From Poseidonibacter antarcticus (lineage in GTDB: Bacteria; Campylobacterota; Campylobacteria; Campylobacterales; Arcobacteraceae), in assembly GCF_003667345.1 (NCBI RefSeq), contig NZ_RCWF01000017.1, forward strand, positions 1 to 33,582: DNA of 33,582 nt. The letters run 5' to 3'. The position numbers were made by a program, and so were the translations under genes. How positions within the stretch are numbered: the stretch's first letter is position 1; the number at the start of each line of letters is the position of its first letter. The notes below the pieces were generated by a model that made no database searches, had not been told where the DNA came from, and saw only the letters and a list, made by a program, of their open reading frames with translations. Below, piece after piece: positions 7,897 through 15,728 of this stretch.

Positions 7897-8307
7897 ATGT
7901 ATAAAATTAATAATAAAGAATTTGAGTGTTCAGTTGCAGTAACACTTGATATATTTAATGATAAATGGAAATTATTTATTATATGGAATTTATTAGCTCA
8001 AGCAAAGAGATTCAAAGATTTACATGAAATAATTTCAGAAATATCACAAAAAACTTTAACAGTAAAATTAAAAGAATTAGAAGAAAAAAATATTATAAAT
8101 AGAGAAGTTTTTGCACAAGTTCCTCCTAAAGTTGTTTATTCATTAACACCTGCTGGTGAAAGATTAAGACCTTTATTTAAAGATATGTTCTATTGGGGAA
8201 TATCTTATGTAAAAGAACATGGAGAAATTACAAAAGAGACTAAATGTTGTGAAACTGAAGTTTCTAAAAAAATTGGATGTGAAATAGATAAAGATTTTTT
8301 AAACTAA
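7897..8307 (+). CDS. HxlR-family (DUF24) winged-helix regulator
   Basis: Protein of 136 aa with the HxlR layout: a conserved cysteine near the N-terminus (FECSVAVTLDIF, Cys11), then NDKWKLFIIWNLL, the recognition region FKDLHEIISEISQKTLTVKLKELEEKNII, the wing VPPKVVYSLTPAGERLRPLF, and a C-terminal helix. The family senses electrophiles, quinones, diamide or aldehydes, often by that N-terminal cysteine, and usually represses nitroreductases, quinone reductases or similar. An unusual C-terminal extension carries three more cysteines (KCCETEVSKKIGC), which could add redox or metal responsiveness (inference). The gene converges on and slightly overlaps the MocA-like gene. The operator at 7827 and its twin at 24344 suggest it controls itself and the nitroreductase. 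Confidence 0.9.
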   Translation: MYKINNKEFECSVAVTLDIFNDKWKLFIIWNLLAQAKRFKDLHEIISEISQKTLTVKLKELEEKNIINREVFAQVPPKVVYSLTPAGERLRPLFKDMFYWGISYVKEHGEITKETKCCETEVSKKIGCEIDKDFLN

Positions 8308-8891
8308 ACCATATTATTTAAAAGATTTAAATAATCCTTTTTTGTATCAATATCTATTGAGTATTTATCATCCAAAGGTATAAAATCCAAAGGATTTTCT
8401 TCTAAGATATTTCTTGCACCCTTATCACCTTTTAACTGTTTTAACATAGAATAATATTTATTTGGAAATATCGAAGGGACAGCAAATTTATTTTGGTATT
8501 TAGAACATATTATTATATCTTCATTCTCTTCTGATTTTTTAATTAATTTTAAATAATGACTTAAAGGAATCAAAGGTTGATCACTTAGCATAATCAAAAC
8601 TTTATTTGATTTTTCTAGCTTAGATATTCCATAGGATAATGAAGACCCCATTCCTTCTTTATAATTTGGATTTATTTCTATTTTTATTGGAAAGTCTTTT
8701 ATTTTATCTTTTATTTTATCACTATTATAACCTAGCACAACAATTACATTCGAGCTAATTTTCAAAGCATTTCCAAGTGCAATTTCAATTAAAGTTTCAT
8801 TTCTAATCTTTAGTAATTGTTTACTTTCACCTAAACGAGATGAACTTCCAGCTGCTAAGATTAATACTGCTAAATTATTAGATTTTTCCAT
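8304..8891 (-). CDS. MocA/MobA-like molybdenum cofactor nucleotidyltransferase
   Basis: Protein of 195 aa with the MobA-like NTP-transferase fold: LAVLILAAGSSSRLGESKQLL (about residues 7-27) is the nucleotide-binding loop, MGSSLSYGI and LIMLSDQPL are the internal signature with the Mg-binding Asp, and GDKGARNIL follows. In the molybdenum hydroxylase family, MocA makes the cytosine dinucleotide form of Moco (MCD), and MobA the guanine form. The position as the last gene of the iorAB-xdhC operon supports a MocA role for the enzyme encoded upstream; the exact nucleotide is inference. Its start overlaps the xdhC stop by 14 nt, and its end overlaps the convergent HxlR gene by 4 nt. Confidence 0.85.
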   Translation of the reverse strand: MEKSNNLAVLILAAGSSSRLGESKQLLKIRNETLIEIALGNALKISSNVIVVLGYNSDKIKDKIKDFPIKIEINPNYKEGMGSSLSYGISKLEKSNKVLIMLSDQPLIPLSHYLKLIKKSEENEDIIICSKYQNKFAVPSIFPNKYYSMLKQLKGDKGARNILEENPLDFIPLDDKYSIDIDTKKDYLNLLNNMV

Positions 8892-9768
8892 TTTTCCTAG
8901 CTTCTATTTGTGCGCATATTGAAAGAGCTATTGATTCGTGAGTTATTCCACCAATATCAAAACCAACAGGAGCAAAAAATCTTTTATCATTTTGAAGATT
9001 AAACTTTTCTATTTTCTTTTGCATATTCTTTTTATTTCCTAAAATTCCAATATATTCTACACTTGAACTAAGTAAAGCTTTCAAATATGTATCATCTGTT
9101 ATTGGAGAATGACTTAAAATAACACAAGCATCAAAACAGTTTAAATCTTTTTCTAAAATATCTTCAAGTTTTTCTAATTTTATTAAATTATTCGCATCTT
9201 TTACATATTCATTTTTCATATTAATATCAATAACTGTAGTTTCCCAAGCCATTAAATTAGCCATTTGAACTAAAGATGTTACATGAGAACCTGAACCAAA
9301 AATCAATAAAGAATAAGGCTTTTGAATTTTTTGATAAAATATATTATTTTCAAGTTTTGTTTCACAATCTATATCAGATATTTCAAAACTATCATCTAAA
9401 ATATTACGACATAAAGTCTTTCCAAAATTTTTTAGACATAATCCTAAAGCCAAATAATCTTCATCATAAAAAAAAGGCTGAATAAAATACTTACTAATAC
9501 CATGACCTGAGTTTTTATCTTTTGGTATGTTTTCAAAATAAACAGATTTTTGTGATTCTAATGTAGTTTTTGCTAACGCTAGAATTTCATTATGTAAAGA
9601 AGGACTTCCTAAAACACCTATAAACTCACCCTTTGAGTTTATAAGTATCATATTTCCTTTCTTTGCATAAGTAGAACCTATTGTTTCAATAACACTAGCT
9701 CCTACAATATCTAAACCTTCACTTCTAGAATTTTCTATAAATTCTAAATACTTTTTATTACTAAACAA
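8878..9768 (-). CDS. XdhC/CoxI-family molybdenum enzyme maturation factor
   Basis: Protein of 296 aa. The N-terminal XdhC/CoxI domain (about 1-120) holds VETIGSTYAKKGNMILINSKGEF-type strands, although its usual SGGC motif is replaced by GSPSLHNEI. The Rossmann-like C-terminal domain begins at about 152 with LLIFGSGSHVTSLVQMA and includes VILSHSPITDD, EYIGILGNKKNMQKKIEKF and the closing PVGFDIGGITHESIALSICAQIEA. XdhC proteins insert sulfurated Moco into xanthine dehydrogenase-family enzymes. It lies 6 nt after the large catalytic subunit gene and overlaps the MocA-like gene, so all act on the same enzyme. The degenerate first motif is worth noting, because the conserved cysteine of XdhC is absent there. 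Confidence 0.87.
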   Translation of the reverse strand: MFSNKKYLEFIENSRSEGLDIVGASVIETIGSTYAKKGNMILINSKGEFIGVLGSPSLHNEILALAKTTLESQKSVYFENIPKDKNSGHGISKYFIQPFFYDEDYLALGLCLKNFGKTLCRNILDDSFEISDIDCETKLENNIFYQKIQKPYSLLIFGSGSHVTSLVQMANLMAWETTVIDINMKNEYVKDANNLIKLEKLEDILEKDLNCFDACVILSHSPITDDTYLKALLSSSVEYIGILGNKKNMQKKIEKFNLQNDKRFFAPVGFDIGGITHESIALSICAQIEARKNGKI

Positions 9769-9774
9769 ATTATA

Positions 9775-11907
9775 TTAAACCATTTTTATTGGCATTGATG
9801 TATATAGTTTTCCACTTGCATCAAAAATTGCATTTGCAACAGCGGCTAAGATAGGAGGAGTTCCAGGCTCACCAATCCCACCAATTTTTGCACCTGAATT
9901 TATAATACTTACTTCAATATCAGGAGCATCTGAAATTCTAGTAACTGTATAATCATAGAAATTACTTTGAACAGTTGCACCATCTTTAATAGTAATTTCA
10001 CTGCTTAGTAGTGTCGCAAGTCCAAAGTTAATAGAACTAATCATTTGATTTTCAACATTTTGAGGATTAAAAGCAAATCCACAATCAATAGAACACCAAA
10101 CTTTTTCAACTTTGAAGTCATTTTTTGTAACTCGTACTTTTGCAATTTGAGCACAAATACTTCCAAATGATTCAACGATAGCAACACCGTATCCTACATT
10201 TTCTTCTTTTTTTCTATTTTTCCAATCTGCTTTTAAAGCCACATCATCAAGTAAATTTATAAATCTTTTATTTGTTAACATAGATTTTCTATACTCAATT
10301 GGATCTTTTTTTGCAATAAATGCTGCTTGGTCTATACTACATTCAACTGTTTGAGCAGTTTGTGTATGACCAACTGATCTCCACCAAAGTACAGAAATTG
10401 GAGATTCCATAGTATAAGCTTGCATATTATGACTATTTATATCATAAGGATGTGTAGCTAGTCCTTCTTGTTGTGCACCATCAACTCCATCTTTGTACAA
10501 CATTGCAAAAGGTGAACCTTTGAAAATAGCTTGACTTGCAACTTTTGCATCAAAAGCAGTAATATCACCATGTTCATCTAAAGCTAATTTAACTTTATTT
10601 TTATATTTTGGTCTATAGTTTCCAAGTTTAATATCATCTTCTCTAGTCCAAAGTGTAAGAATTGGATAACCTTCATCTTTTGCTACAAAAAGCCCTTCTA
10701 CTGCAAAATCCATATTTATAGCACCACGTCTACCAAAACCTCCACCTAAATATGGAGTATTATAAGTAATATCTTCTGCTTTTACACCTAAAATTTTTAA
10801 TGCTGCACCAAAAGCTAAAGTTTGAGATTGAGATGTTGACCATAAAATTGCTTTTCCATCTTTATGATGTGCTGCAAAACTTAAAGGTTCCATTGGTGCA
10901 TGAGCTAAAAATGGAAAATCATAATCAAGTTCTATTACATTTGAAGCTTCTTTAAATGCTTTTACACTATCTCCATCTTTTCTCATAGATGCACCCTCTT
11001 TTTTCATTGCATCTTCATACTGCTTATCCATATCTTCAGTACTTATTTTTGCAAATTCACCTAAATCCCAATCAACTTTGATTTCATCTAAAGCAGTTTT
11101 TGCGATATACCAAGTATCTGCAATTACAGCTATTCCTGATGGAATTTGTTTTACTTTTATAACACCAACTTTTTTCTGTGCTTTACTTGCATCAAAGCTT
11201 TTAATCTTTGCGCCAAATACTGTAGGATGTAAAACTGCTGCATATTTTAAACCATCAACTCTTACATCTATTCCAAAATCTGCTTTTCCTGTAACTTTTG
11301 CTAATGCTTCTTTGGGATGTCTTGAATGTGGTTTTCCTATTATTTTACAATCTTTTAAATCTTTTATTTTAGGATCACTAGGAACTTTTATTGAAGCTAA
11401 ATCAACTACAAATTCTCCAAAAGGAAGTTCTTCTTTTGTTCTTTTATTTATAAGCTTTGAATCTTTTGTTTCAACATCATAGGCTCTTACTTTCCATTTT
11501 TTTGAAGCTGCTTGTTTTAACATTGTATTCAATACAGCACCAATTTTTCTCATTTCTAACTGTTTCGCAATAATTGAACTTGAACCACCTGTAATCATCA
11601 AAGGACCATAAAAATGATTATAAACAGGTGCAACTTGAGCACCTTTGAAGTTAATTTCTTCCCAATTAACATTTAATTCTTCTGCAATACACATAGCCAA
11701 AGTTGTATAAGTACCCTGACCCATTTCAACTTGTCCAAAAATAAAGTTAATTGTATTATCAGATTTGATTTCTACAAAAGCATTTGGTTGTAAACTTGAC
11801 TCTTTTTGTGTTATGTCTTGGGCTCTTGATTTACTTGGAATATAAAAACCAATAACAAAAGCAGAAGTAGCAAGCGAACTTGTTTTTAAAAAATCTCTTC
11901 TTTTCAT
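9775..11907 (-). CDS. Tat-exported molybdopterin-binding large subunit, IorB-like molybdenum hydroxylase
   Basis: Protein of 710 aa, in the range of isoquinoline 1-oxidoreductase beta-like subunits. It opens with a twin-arginine signal (MKRRDFLKTSSLATSAFVIGF), so it should be folded with cofactor in the cytoplasm and moved to the periplasm. Moco motifs are visible: GQVEMGQGTYTTLAMCIAEE near the N-terminus, GGGFGRRG in the middle, and GGIGEPGTPP near the C-terminus with the likely catalytic Glu680. The small 2Fe-2S subunit starts the operon and has no signal of its own, so it would travel with this subunit. The members of this group oxidise aldehydes or N-heterocycles; the substrate cannot be read from sequence. 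No cytochrome c subunit, which often completes such enzymes, is encoded nearby. Confidence 0.92.
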   Translation of the reverse strand: MKRRDFLKTSSLATSAFVIGFYIPSKSRAQDITQKESSLQPNAFVEIKSDNTINFIFGQVEMGQGTYTTLAMCIAEELNVNWEEINFKGAQVAPVYNHFYGPLMITGGSSSIIAKQLEMRKIGAVLNTMLKQAASKKWKVRAYDVETKDSKLINKRTKEELPFGEFVVDLASIKVPSDPKIKDLKDCKIIGKPHSRHPKEALAKVTGKADFGIDVRVDGLKYAAVLHPTVFGAKIKSFDASKAQKKVGVIKVKQIPSGIAVIADTWYIAKTALDEIKVDWDLGEFAKISTEDMDKQYEDAMKKEGASMRKDGDSVKAFKEASNVIELDYDFPFLAHAPMEPLSFAAHHKDGKAILWSTSQSQTLAFGAALKILGVKAEDITYNTPYLGGGFGRRGAINMDFAVEGLFVAKDEGYPILTLWTREDDIKLGNYRPKYKNKVKLALDEHGDITAFDAKVASQAIFKGSPFAMLYKDGVDGAQQEGLATHPYDINSHNMQAYTMESPISVLWWRSVGHTQTAQTVECSIDQAAFIAKKDPIEYRKSMLTNKRFINLLDDVALKADWKNRKKEENVGYGVAIVESFGSICAQIAKVRVTKNDFKVEKVWCSIDCGFAFNPQNVENQMISSINFGLATLLSSEITIKDGATVQSNFYDYTVTRISDAPDIEVSIINSGAKIGGIGEPGTPPILAAVANAIFDASGKLYTSMPIKMV

Positions 11908-11908
11908 A

Positions 11909-12361
11909 TTACACCTCAGCTCTTGCAGCTTTTATAGCTGTTTTTATTTTATTGTATGTTCCACATCTACAAATATTTCCATTCATAGAAGAAAGAATCT
12001 CACTATCACTTGGTTTTGGATTTGCTTTTAGCAATCCTGCTGCATTCATAATTTGTCCAGATTGGCAATATCCACATTGAACAACATCTTCTTGAATCCA
12101 AAATTTTTGAAGTTTTTGAACAGTTTTATCCTCTGTTGTTTCAATAGTTGTGATTTTTTTATTTTCAAGTGAAGAAATAGCAGTTGAACAAGCTCTTATA
12201 GCCTCGCCATCTACTAATACAGTACATGCTCCACATTGTCCAACTCCACAGCCAAACTTTGTACCTGTTAGATTTAAGTTATCTCTTAATACCCATAGAA
12301 GTGGAGTATTTGTATCTTCTATATCTATATCATAAATTTTTTCATCAATAGTTATTTTCAT
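11909..12361 (-). CDS. 2Fe-2S small subunit of the molybdenum hydroxylase (IorA-like)
   Basis: Protein of 150 aa with both clusters of this family. The plant-type ferredoxin cluster is CGVGQCGACTVLVDG with a fourth cysteine at about 58. The second cluster, in the helical domain, is CGYCQSGQIM and NICRCGTY. It transfers electrons from the Mo centre of the 9775 product. The ATG at 12361 follows AAAAGGAATAAAAAACTT. It is separated from the large subunit gene by only 1 nt and leads the four-gene operon iorA-iorB-xdhC-mocA. The 127-bp upstream gap is AT-rich and probably holds the operon promoter; readthrough from the rraA gene is also possible. Confidence 0.93.
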   Translation of the reverse strand: MKITIDEKIYDIDIEDTNTPLLWVLRDNLNLTGTKFGCGVGQCGACTVLVDGEAIRACSTAISSLENKKITTIETTEDKTVQKLQKFWIQEDVVQCGYCQSGQIMNAAGLLKANPKPSDSEILSSMNGNICRCGTYNKIKTAIKAARAEV

Positions 12362-12488
12362 AAGTTTTTTATTCCTTTTAAAATAAGTTGTTATATATGT
12401 ATTTTATCAATAAATTTACATAAATTGAATATATAAAAGTACAAATTATATGTTAATTCCTACAAATTACTAATTAAAAATACTATTT

Positions 12489-12971
12489 TTAAAGAAGTTC
12501 TTCTGTACTTACTATAATTCCATCTTCATCTAAATATACATAATCCCCATCATTAAAAGTAACTCCTCCAAAGCTAAGTTGAACAGCTCTAGATGAACTT
12601 GTTTTTTCAAAATTTCTTAAAGGACAAGTTCCAAATGCATAAAGCGCTACATCAATATTTCGTGTATATGCAGTATCTCTTACATAACCATTTAATATTA
12701 TTCCTGCCCAATTGTTCTTTTCAGCAAATGCCATTAGTTTATCTCCTACAACACCATAAAAGAACTTAGCATTTTCAACAACAACTATTCTTCCTTCCCC
12801 ATCTTCATCTCGTAAAAGTTCTAATAATCTCCAATTACTTTTATCAAGTTTTATTGTTACTATTTTTCCAAAAGATTTTTTTCTACCACCATAATTTTTA
12901 TAATCAGATGATAATACTTGTATTTTCTTATCTGTATTATCATCACATAAATCTGCTACATCAAAATTCAT
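12489..12971 (-). CDS. RraA-family protein, possibly an HMG/CHA-type aldolase
   Basis: Protein of 160 aa with the RraA fold: N-terminal VADLCD, central GVVGDKLMAFAEKNNWAGIILNGYVRD, and C-terminal FGGVTFNDGDYVYLDEDGIIVS. The family contains both E. coli RraA (an RNase E inhibitor) and 4-hydroxy-4-methyl-2-oxoglutarate/4-carboxy-4-hydroxy-2-oxoadipate aldolases. The aldolases carry the GxxGD and R-D motifs that bind metal and substrate, and both are present here (Gly73-Asp77, Arg98-Asp99); as I recall, E. coli RraA has R-Q at the latter place. With a GalD/PrpF-type isomerase and tricarboxylate transporter genes next door, an aldolase or oxaloacetate decarboxylase role is more attractive than RNA-decay control. 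It is 33 nt after the porin gene and probably on the same transcript, so under the regulatory element at 14306. Confidence 0.83.
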   Translation of the reverse strand: MNFDVADLCDDNTDKKIQVLSSDYKNYGGRKKSFGKIVTIKLDKSNWRLLELLRDEDGEGRIVVVENAKFFYGVVGDKLMAFAEKNNWAGIILNGYVRDTAYTRNIDVALYAFGTCPLRNFEKTSSSRAVQLSFGGVTFNDGDYVYLDEDGIIVSTEELL

Positions 12972-13004
12972 ACTATTCCTTTTTTATTTCTTTAATATAA
13001 ATTA

Positions 13005-14222
13005 TTAAAATTTATAAATTAGTTTTGTTCTTAATTCATTTTTTTCTTTTGATTCATTACCATTCCCATAATCATATATTGTATATTCAGCAGATAATGC
13101 TAAATCTTTTAAAGCCCCAGAGAATTTATATTTTAAAGCAAAATAAGTTTGTTCTAAATCATTCTTTTCTGCAATAGCATCACTTTGTGTATATTTAATT
13201 TTTGTAGTTAAATTACCAAATTTTTTAGAAGCTCCAAGTTGCCAAGTATCTGTTCCTGCTGTATAATTCGCAGTTGTCGTTGTTGCTGAAGTAAATGAAG
13301 CAGTTGCTTTTTCTCCAATACCTCTATTTACATTTCCATCATCATTCGTTGATGTATATGAAGCATGCAAGTTAATACCAACTAGAGTAATTCCCACTTT
13401 ATATCCAAAAAATGAGCTGTCATCTATTGTATTATCATCATAATTTGAGTTATAATATTGAGCAGCTACAAAAGATTTATACTCTCCACTAAATTTATAT
13501 TTTGCATCAATATATAAATCCGCTACCTCATCAATAAAATCTACATAATGAGCTTGTATACTTAAATTTTTAATAGAATTATTCTTAATATATAAAGAAA
13601 TAGCACCATCTGTACCAATTTTATTAAATTCACCAACATCTCCAATATTTGTATCTATATTAGTAAAAGATGCTGAATTTGTTGTTTTTGTAAGCCCATC
13701 AGTTCTAGTTTGATATTTAGTAACTTTCCCTAATGATATTAATGTATTTGGGATATCAGTATTAGATAAGAAATAGCCTTCAAAAGATTCTTTTATAAGT
13801 CTTGAACTTGAGCCATAAATTAACGGTAAAGAAATAAACTGTCTTCCACCTTTAAAAGTTGTATTCTTATACTTATAATTTACATAAGCTTCTGATAAAA
13901 CTGATCCTGAAGCATTCATTGTTTTATTTTGTTTTCCAGCATCATCATCAATTGAAGTAGTTGATGATGATTGAAATGTTACTCCTAAACTTAGCCCTTT
14001 ATAACTATTTGTTACATAGCCTAACTTTATACCATTTGCCCAGACACTATTATCTGATATACTCGCAGAATCATATGATTCATCAAAATAATAAGATTTT
14101 AGTTCGCCTTTTACTTTCCCATTAGTAAAAGCTTCACTTAAACTTTCAGCTGCAAAACTTTGTGAGCTTAGACCTGCTAATAAAAATGCTGCTACTAAAC
14201 TTCTTTTTGTTAATTTTTTCAT
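13005..14222 (-). CDS. Outer-membrane porin, Opr/OprD-like family of Campylobacterota
   Basis: Protein of 405 aa with a clear signal peptide (KKLTKRSLVAAFLLAGLSSQSFA, cleavage about residue 24) and a beta-barrel composition: alternating strands rich in Tyr, Ser and Asn, and a C-terminal strand ending in Phe (LRTKLIYKF), the usual signal for outer membrane insertion. The region KGELKSYYFDESYD ... WANGIKLGYVTNSYKGLSLGVTF is typical of Opr family porins. OprD-like porins take up organic acids and amino acids, and in some bacteria they are specific for tricarboxylates or aromatic acids. It is divergent from the TctC gene, and each has its own copy of the 19-nt element, so it is probably the outer-membrane gate of this uptake system. 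Confidence 0.88.
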   Translation of the reverse strand: MKKLTKRSLVAAFLLAGLSSQSFAAESLSEAFTNGKVKGELKSYYFDESYDSASISDNSVWANGIKLGYVTNSYKGLSLGVTFQSSSTTSIDDDAGKQNKTMNASGSVLSEAYVNYKYKNTTFKGGRQFISLPLIYGSSSRLIKESFEGYFLSNTDIPNTLISLGKVTKYQTRTDGLTKTTNSASFTNIDTNIGDVGEFNKIGTDGAISLYIKNNSIKNLSIQAHYVDFIDEVADLYIDAKYKFSGEYKSFVAAQYYNSNYDDNTIDDSSFFGYKVGITLVGINLHASYTSTNDDGNVNRGIGEKATASFTSATTTTANYTAGTDTWQLGASKKFGNLTTKIKYTQSDAIAEKNDLEQTYFALKYKFSGALKDLALSAEYTIYDYGNGNESKEKNELRTKLIYKF

Positions 14223-14305
14223 TTTTCATCCTATATATTTTTTTTCTAATCAACTATTCTTACATATAATTGTTAGCTTGACTGAAAGAATATTATCATT
14301 GAATT

Positions 14306-14324
14306 CTGTCATCAAACTTGCAAA
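14306..14324 (-). promoter_or_regulatory. Regulon element copy 1 (porin, rraA)
   Basis: TTTGCAAGTTTGATGACAG on the minus strand, 83 nt before the porin start. It contains the direct repeat TGCAAG-N5-TGACAG, i.e. two half-sites 11 bp apart, as usual for OmpR/PhoB-type regulators. GATAAT follows 8 nt later and could be the -10 box. Confidence 0.8.
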
Positions 14325-14381
14325 AAAATCTTAAAAATAGCAATAAAGTAGCATTCTTTTATCTTCTATAAATTCTTTTTT

Positions 14382-14400
14382 ACTGCAAGGTTCATGACAG
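14382..14400 (+). promoter_or_regulatory. Regulon element copy 2 (first TctC)
   Basis: ACTGCAAGGTTCATGACAG, 46 nt before the TctC start codon, followed after 8 nt by GATAAT. Same repeat architecture as the other four copies. Confidence 0.8.
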
Positions 14401-14446
14401 AATTCAATGATAATCTTTCATCATAAACTTAATAAAAGGATTTAAG

Positions 14447-15526
14447 ATGAAAATAGCAAAGAGACTTTTAATATCAACATTAGCAATAGGAATGTTAACA
14501 AGTATTGTAAGTGCAAAAGAAGTTAGTTTCAAGGGAAAAACTATTGAATGGATTATGCCATATAAAGCAGGTGGTGGTACAGATAAATGGGGAAGATTTT
14601 ATGCTCCATTATTATCACAGAACTTACCAGGTAATCCTGTTGTTGTAATTAAGAATATGCCAGGTGGCGGTTCTACAAAAGGTGCAAACTTTTTTGCAAA
14701 ACGTGCATCAAAAGATGGGTTAACAATTTTTGCATCATCAGCATCAACTCAAATTCCATTTTTATTAGGTGATAAAAGAGTTAGATACCAATATAAAGAT
14801 TGGAATGCAGTATTAAGTTCTCCAACAAATGGAATTATTTATGTTTCTTCTAAATTAGGTGTTAATAGTATTGATGATTTAGATAAATTAAAATCAGAAA
14901 AACTTAAATTTGGTTCACAAGGTGCTACATCAATGGATTTAGTTCCTTTATTAGCTTTCCATTTATTAAATATTAAGACACAACCTGTATTTGGAATGAA
15001 AGGTAAAAAATCTACTAGACTAGCTTTCTTAAGAGGTGAAACAAATATTGACTTCCAATCATCATCTTCTTATCTTAAAAATGTATTACCTGCACAAAAA
15101 GAAGGAAGAGCAGTTCCTTTATTTGCCTTTGGTACTTTAGATGAAAATGGTGATTTACAAAGAGATCCAACTTTCCCAAATTTACCTCATTTTGGTGAAG
15201 TATATGAAAAAGTTCATGGTAAGAAACCATCAGGCGAAGCATACAAAGCTTGGAAAACTTTATTTACAGCAAGTTTCCCTTCTCAAAAAATGATTATGTT
15301 ACCAAAAGGTGTTTCCCAAGATGTAATTGAAACATATCAAAATGCGATGAAAAAAATTGTTGCAACTGAAGGTTTTAAAGAAATGAGTAGAATACAGTTA
15401 GGTGATTATAAGCAAACAGTTGGAGCAAAAGCAGATAAATTAAAAGATATTGCAACAAGTGTTAATGATGAAGATAGACAATGGATAAGACACTGGCTTA
15501 CTAAAAACTATAGAGTTAGATTTTAA
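14447..15526 (+). CDS. tctC: TctC/Bug-family periplasmic substrate-binding protein
   Basis: Binding protein of 359 aa for a tripartite tricarboxylate transporter. Signal peptide about 1-23 (RLLISTLAIGMLTSIVSA). The first beta strand and loop IEWIMPYKAGGGTDKWGRFYAPLL is the TctC hallmark that contacts the ligand carboxylate; a second marker is VVIKNMPGGGSTKGANFFAKRASKDG, with SSASTQIPFLLGD near position 100. The protein is some 30 residues longer than most Bug proteins, with the extra length between the lobes (GEVYEKVHGKKPSGEAYKAW). It would bind citrate, aconitate, tricarballylate or another di/tricarboxylate and deliver it to the TctAB permease encoded 200 nt downstream. A hairpin terminator follows, so much of the strong expression may stop here, giving an excess of binding protein. 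Confidence 0.92.
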   Translation: MKIAKRLLISTLAIGMLTSIVSAKEVSFKGKTIEWIMPYKAGGGTDKWGRFYAPLLSQNLPGNPVVVIKNMPGGGSTKGANFFAKRASKDGLTIFASSASTQIPFLLGDKRVRYQYKDWNAVLSSPTNGIIYVSSKLGVNSIDDLDKLKSEKLKFGSQGATSMDLVPLLAFHLLNIKTQPVFGMKGKKSTRLAFLRGETNIDFQSSSSYLKNVLPAQKEGRAVPLFAFGTLDENGDLQRDPTFPNLPHFGEVYEKVHGKKPSGEAYKAWKTLFTASFPSQKMIMLPKGVSQDVIETYQNAMKKIVATEGFKEMSRIQLGDYKQTVGAKADKLKDIATSVNDEDRQWIRHWLTKNYRVRF

Positions 15527-15551
15527 ACCAATTAAATTTCATTTTTTCTTT

Positions 15552-15584
15552 AACCACTTTATCTTTTAAGATAAGGTGGTTTTT
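15552..15584 (+). terminator. Rho-independent terminator after TctC
   Basis: Stem AACCACTTTATCTT / AAGATAAGGTGGTT with one G-T pair and a tight loop, followed by TTTTT. It separates tctC from the permease gene, which has its own regulatory element. Confidence 0.88.
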
Positions 15585-15644
15585 ACTATATATCCCTTTT
15601 TCTCGATACTCTTCAAGTTAAATTATTTATAAATTTTCTTCTTT

Positions 15645-15663
15645 TTTGCAAGTTTCATGACAG
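15645..15663 (+). promoter_or_regulatory. Regulon element copy 3 (TctAB permease operon)
   Basis: TTTGCAAGTTTCATGACAG, 65 nt before the chosen start of the permease gene. The following 17 nt resemble those after copy 2 (TTxAATGxTAATCTT), so similarity extends beyond the 19-nt core. Confidence 0.8.
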
Positions 15664-15695
15664 CCTTGAATGTTAATCTTCTTATATAAAATATA

Positions 15696-15713
15696 GAAGT
15701 GTTTAATCACTTC
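15696..15713 (+). promoter_or_regulatory. Leader hairpin before the permease ribosome site
   Basis: GAAGTG-TTTAAT-CACTTC forms a 6-bp stem with a 6-nt loop that ends 2 nt before AAAAGGA, the ribosome site of the permease gene. It could affect translation or mRNA stability; this is inference. Confidence 0.4.
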
Positions 15714-15728
15714 ACAAAAGGATTAATT

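Larger units (their letters stand above)
14292..14414. promoter_or_regulatory. Divergent control region with a perfect 21-bp inverted repeat
   Basis: Left arm 14292-14312 and right arm 14394-14414 are exact reverse complements over 21 bp, and similarity continues inward for another 10 or so bases (TGCAAGTTTG versus TGCAAGGTTC). Each arm includes one copy of the 19-nt element, pointing outward to the porin and to TctC. The 81-bp core between the perfect arms is A/T-rich. Confidence 0.85.

Noticed and set aside
11078-11482. 134-codon plus-strand frame inside the Mo large subunit gene
   Set aside because: The leftward gene is complete with Moco motifs on both sides; the opposite frame has a low-complexity Ser/Phe/Ile composition typical of a shadow.
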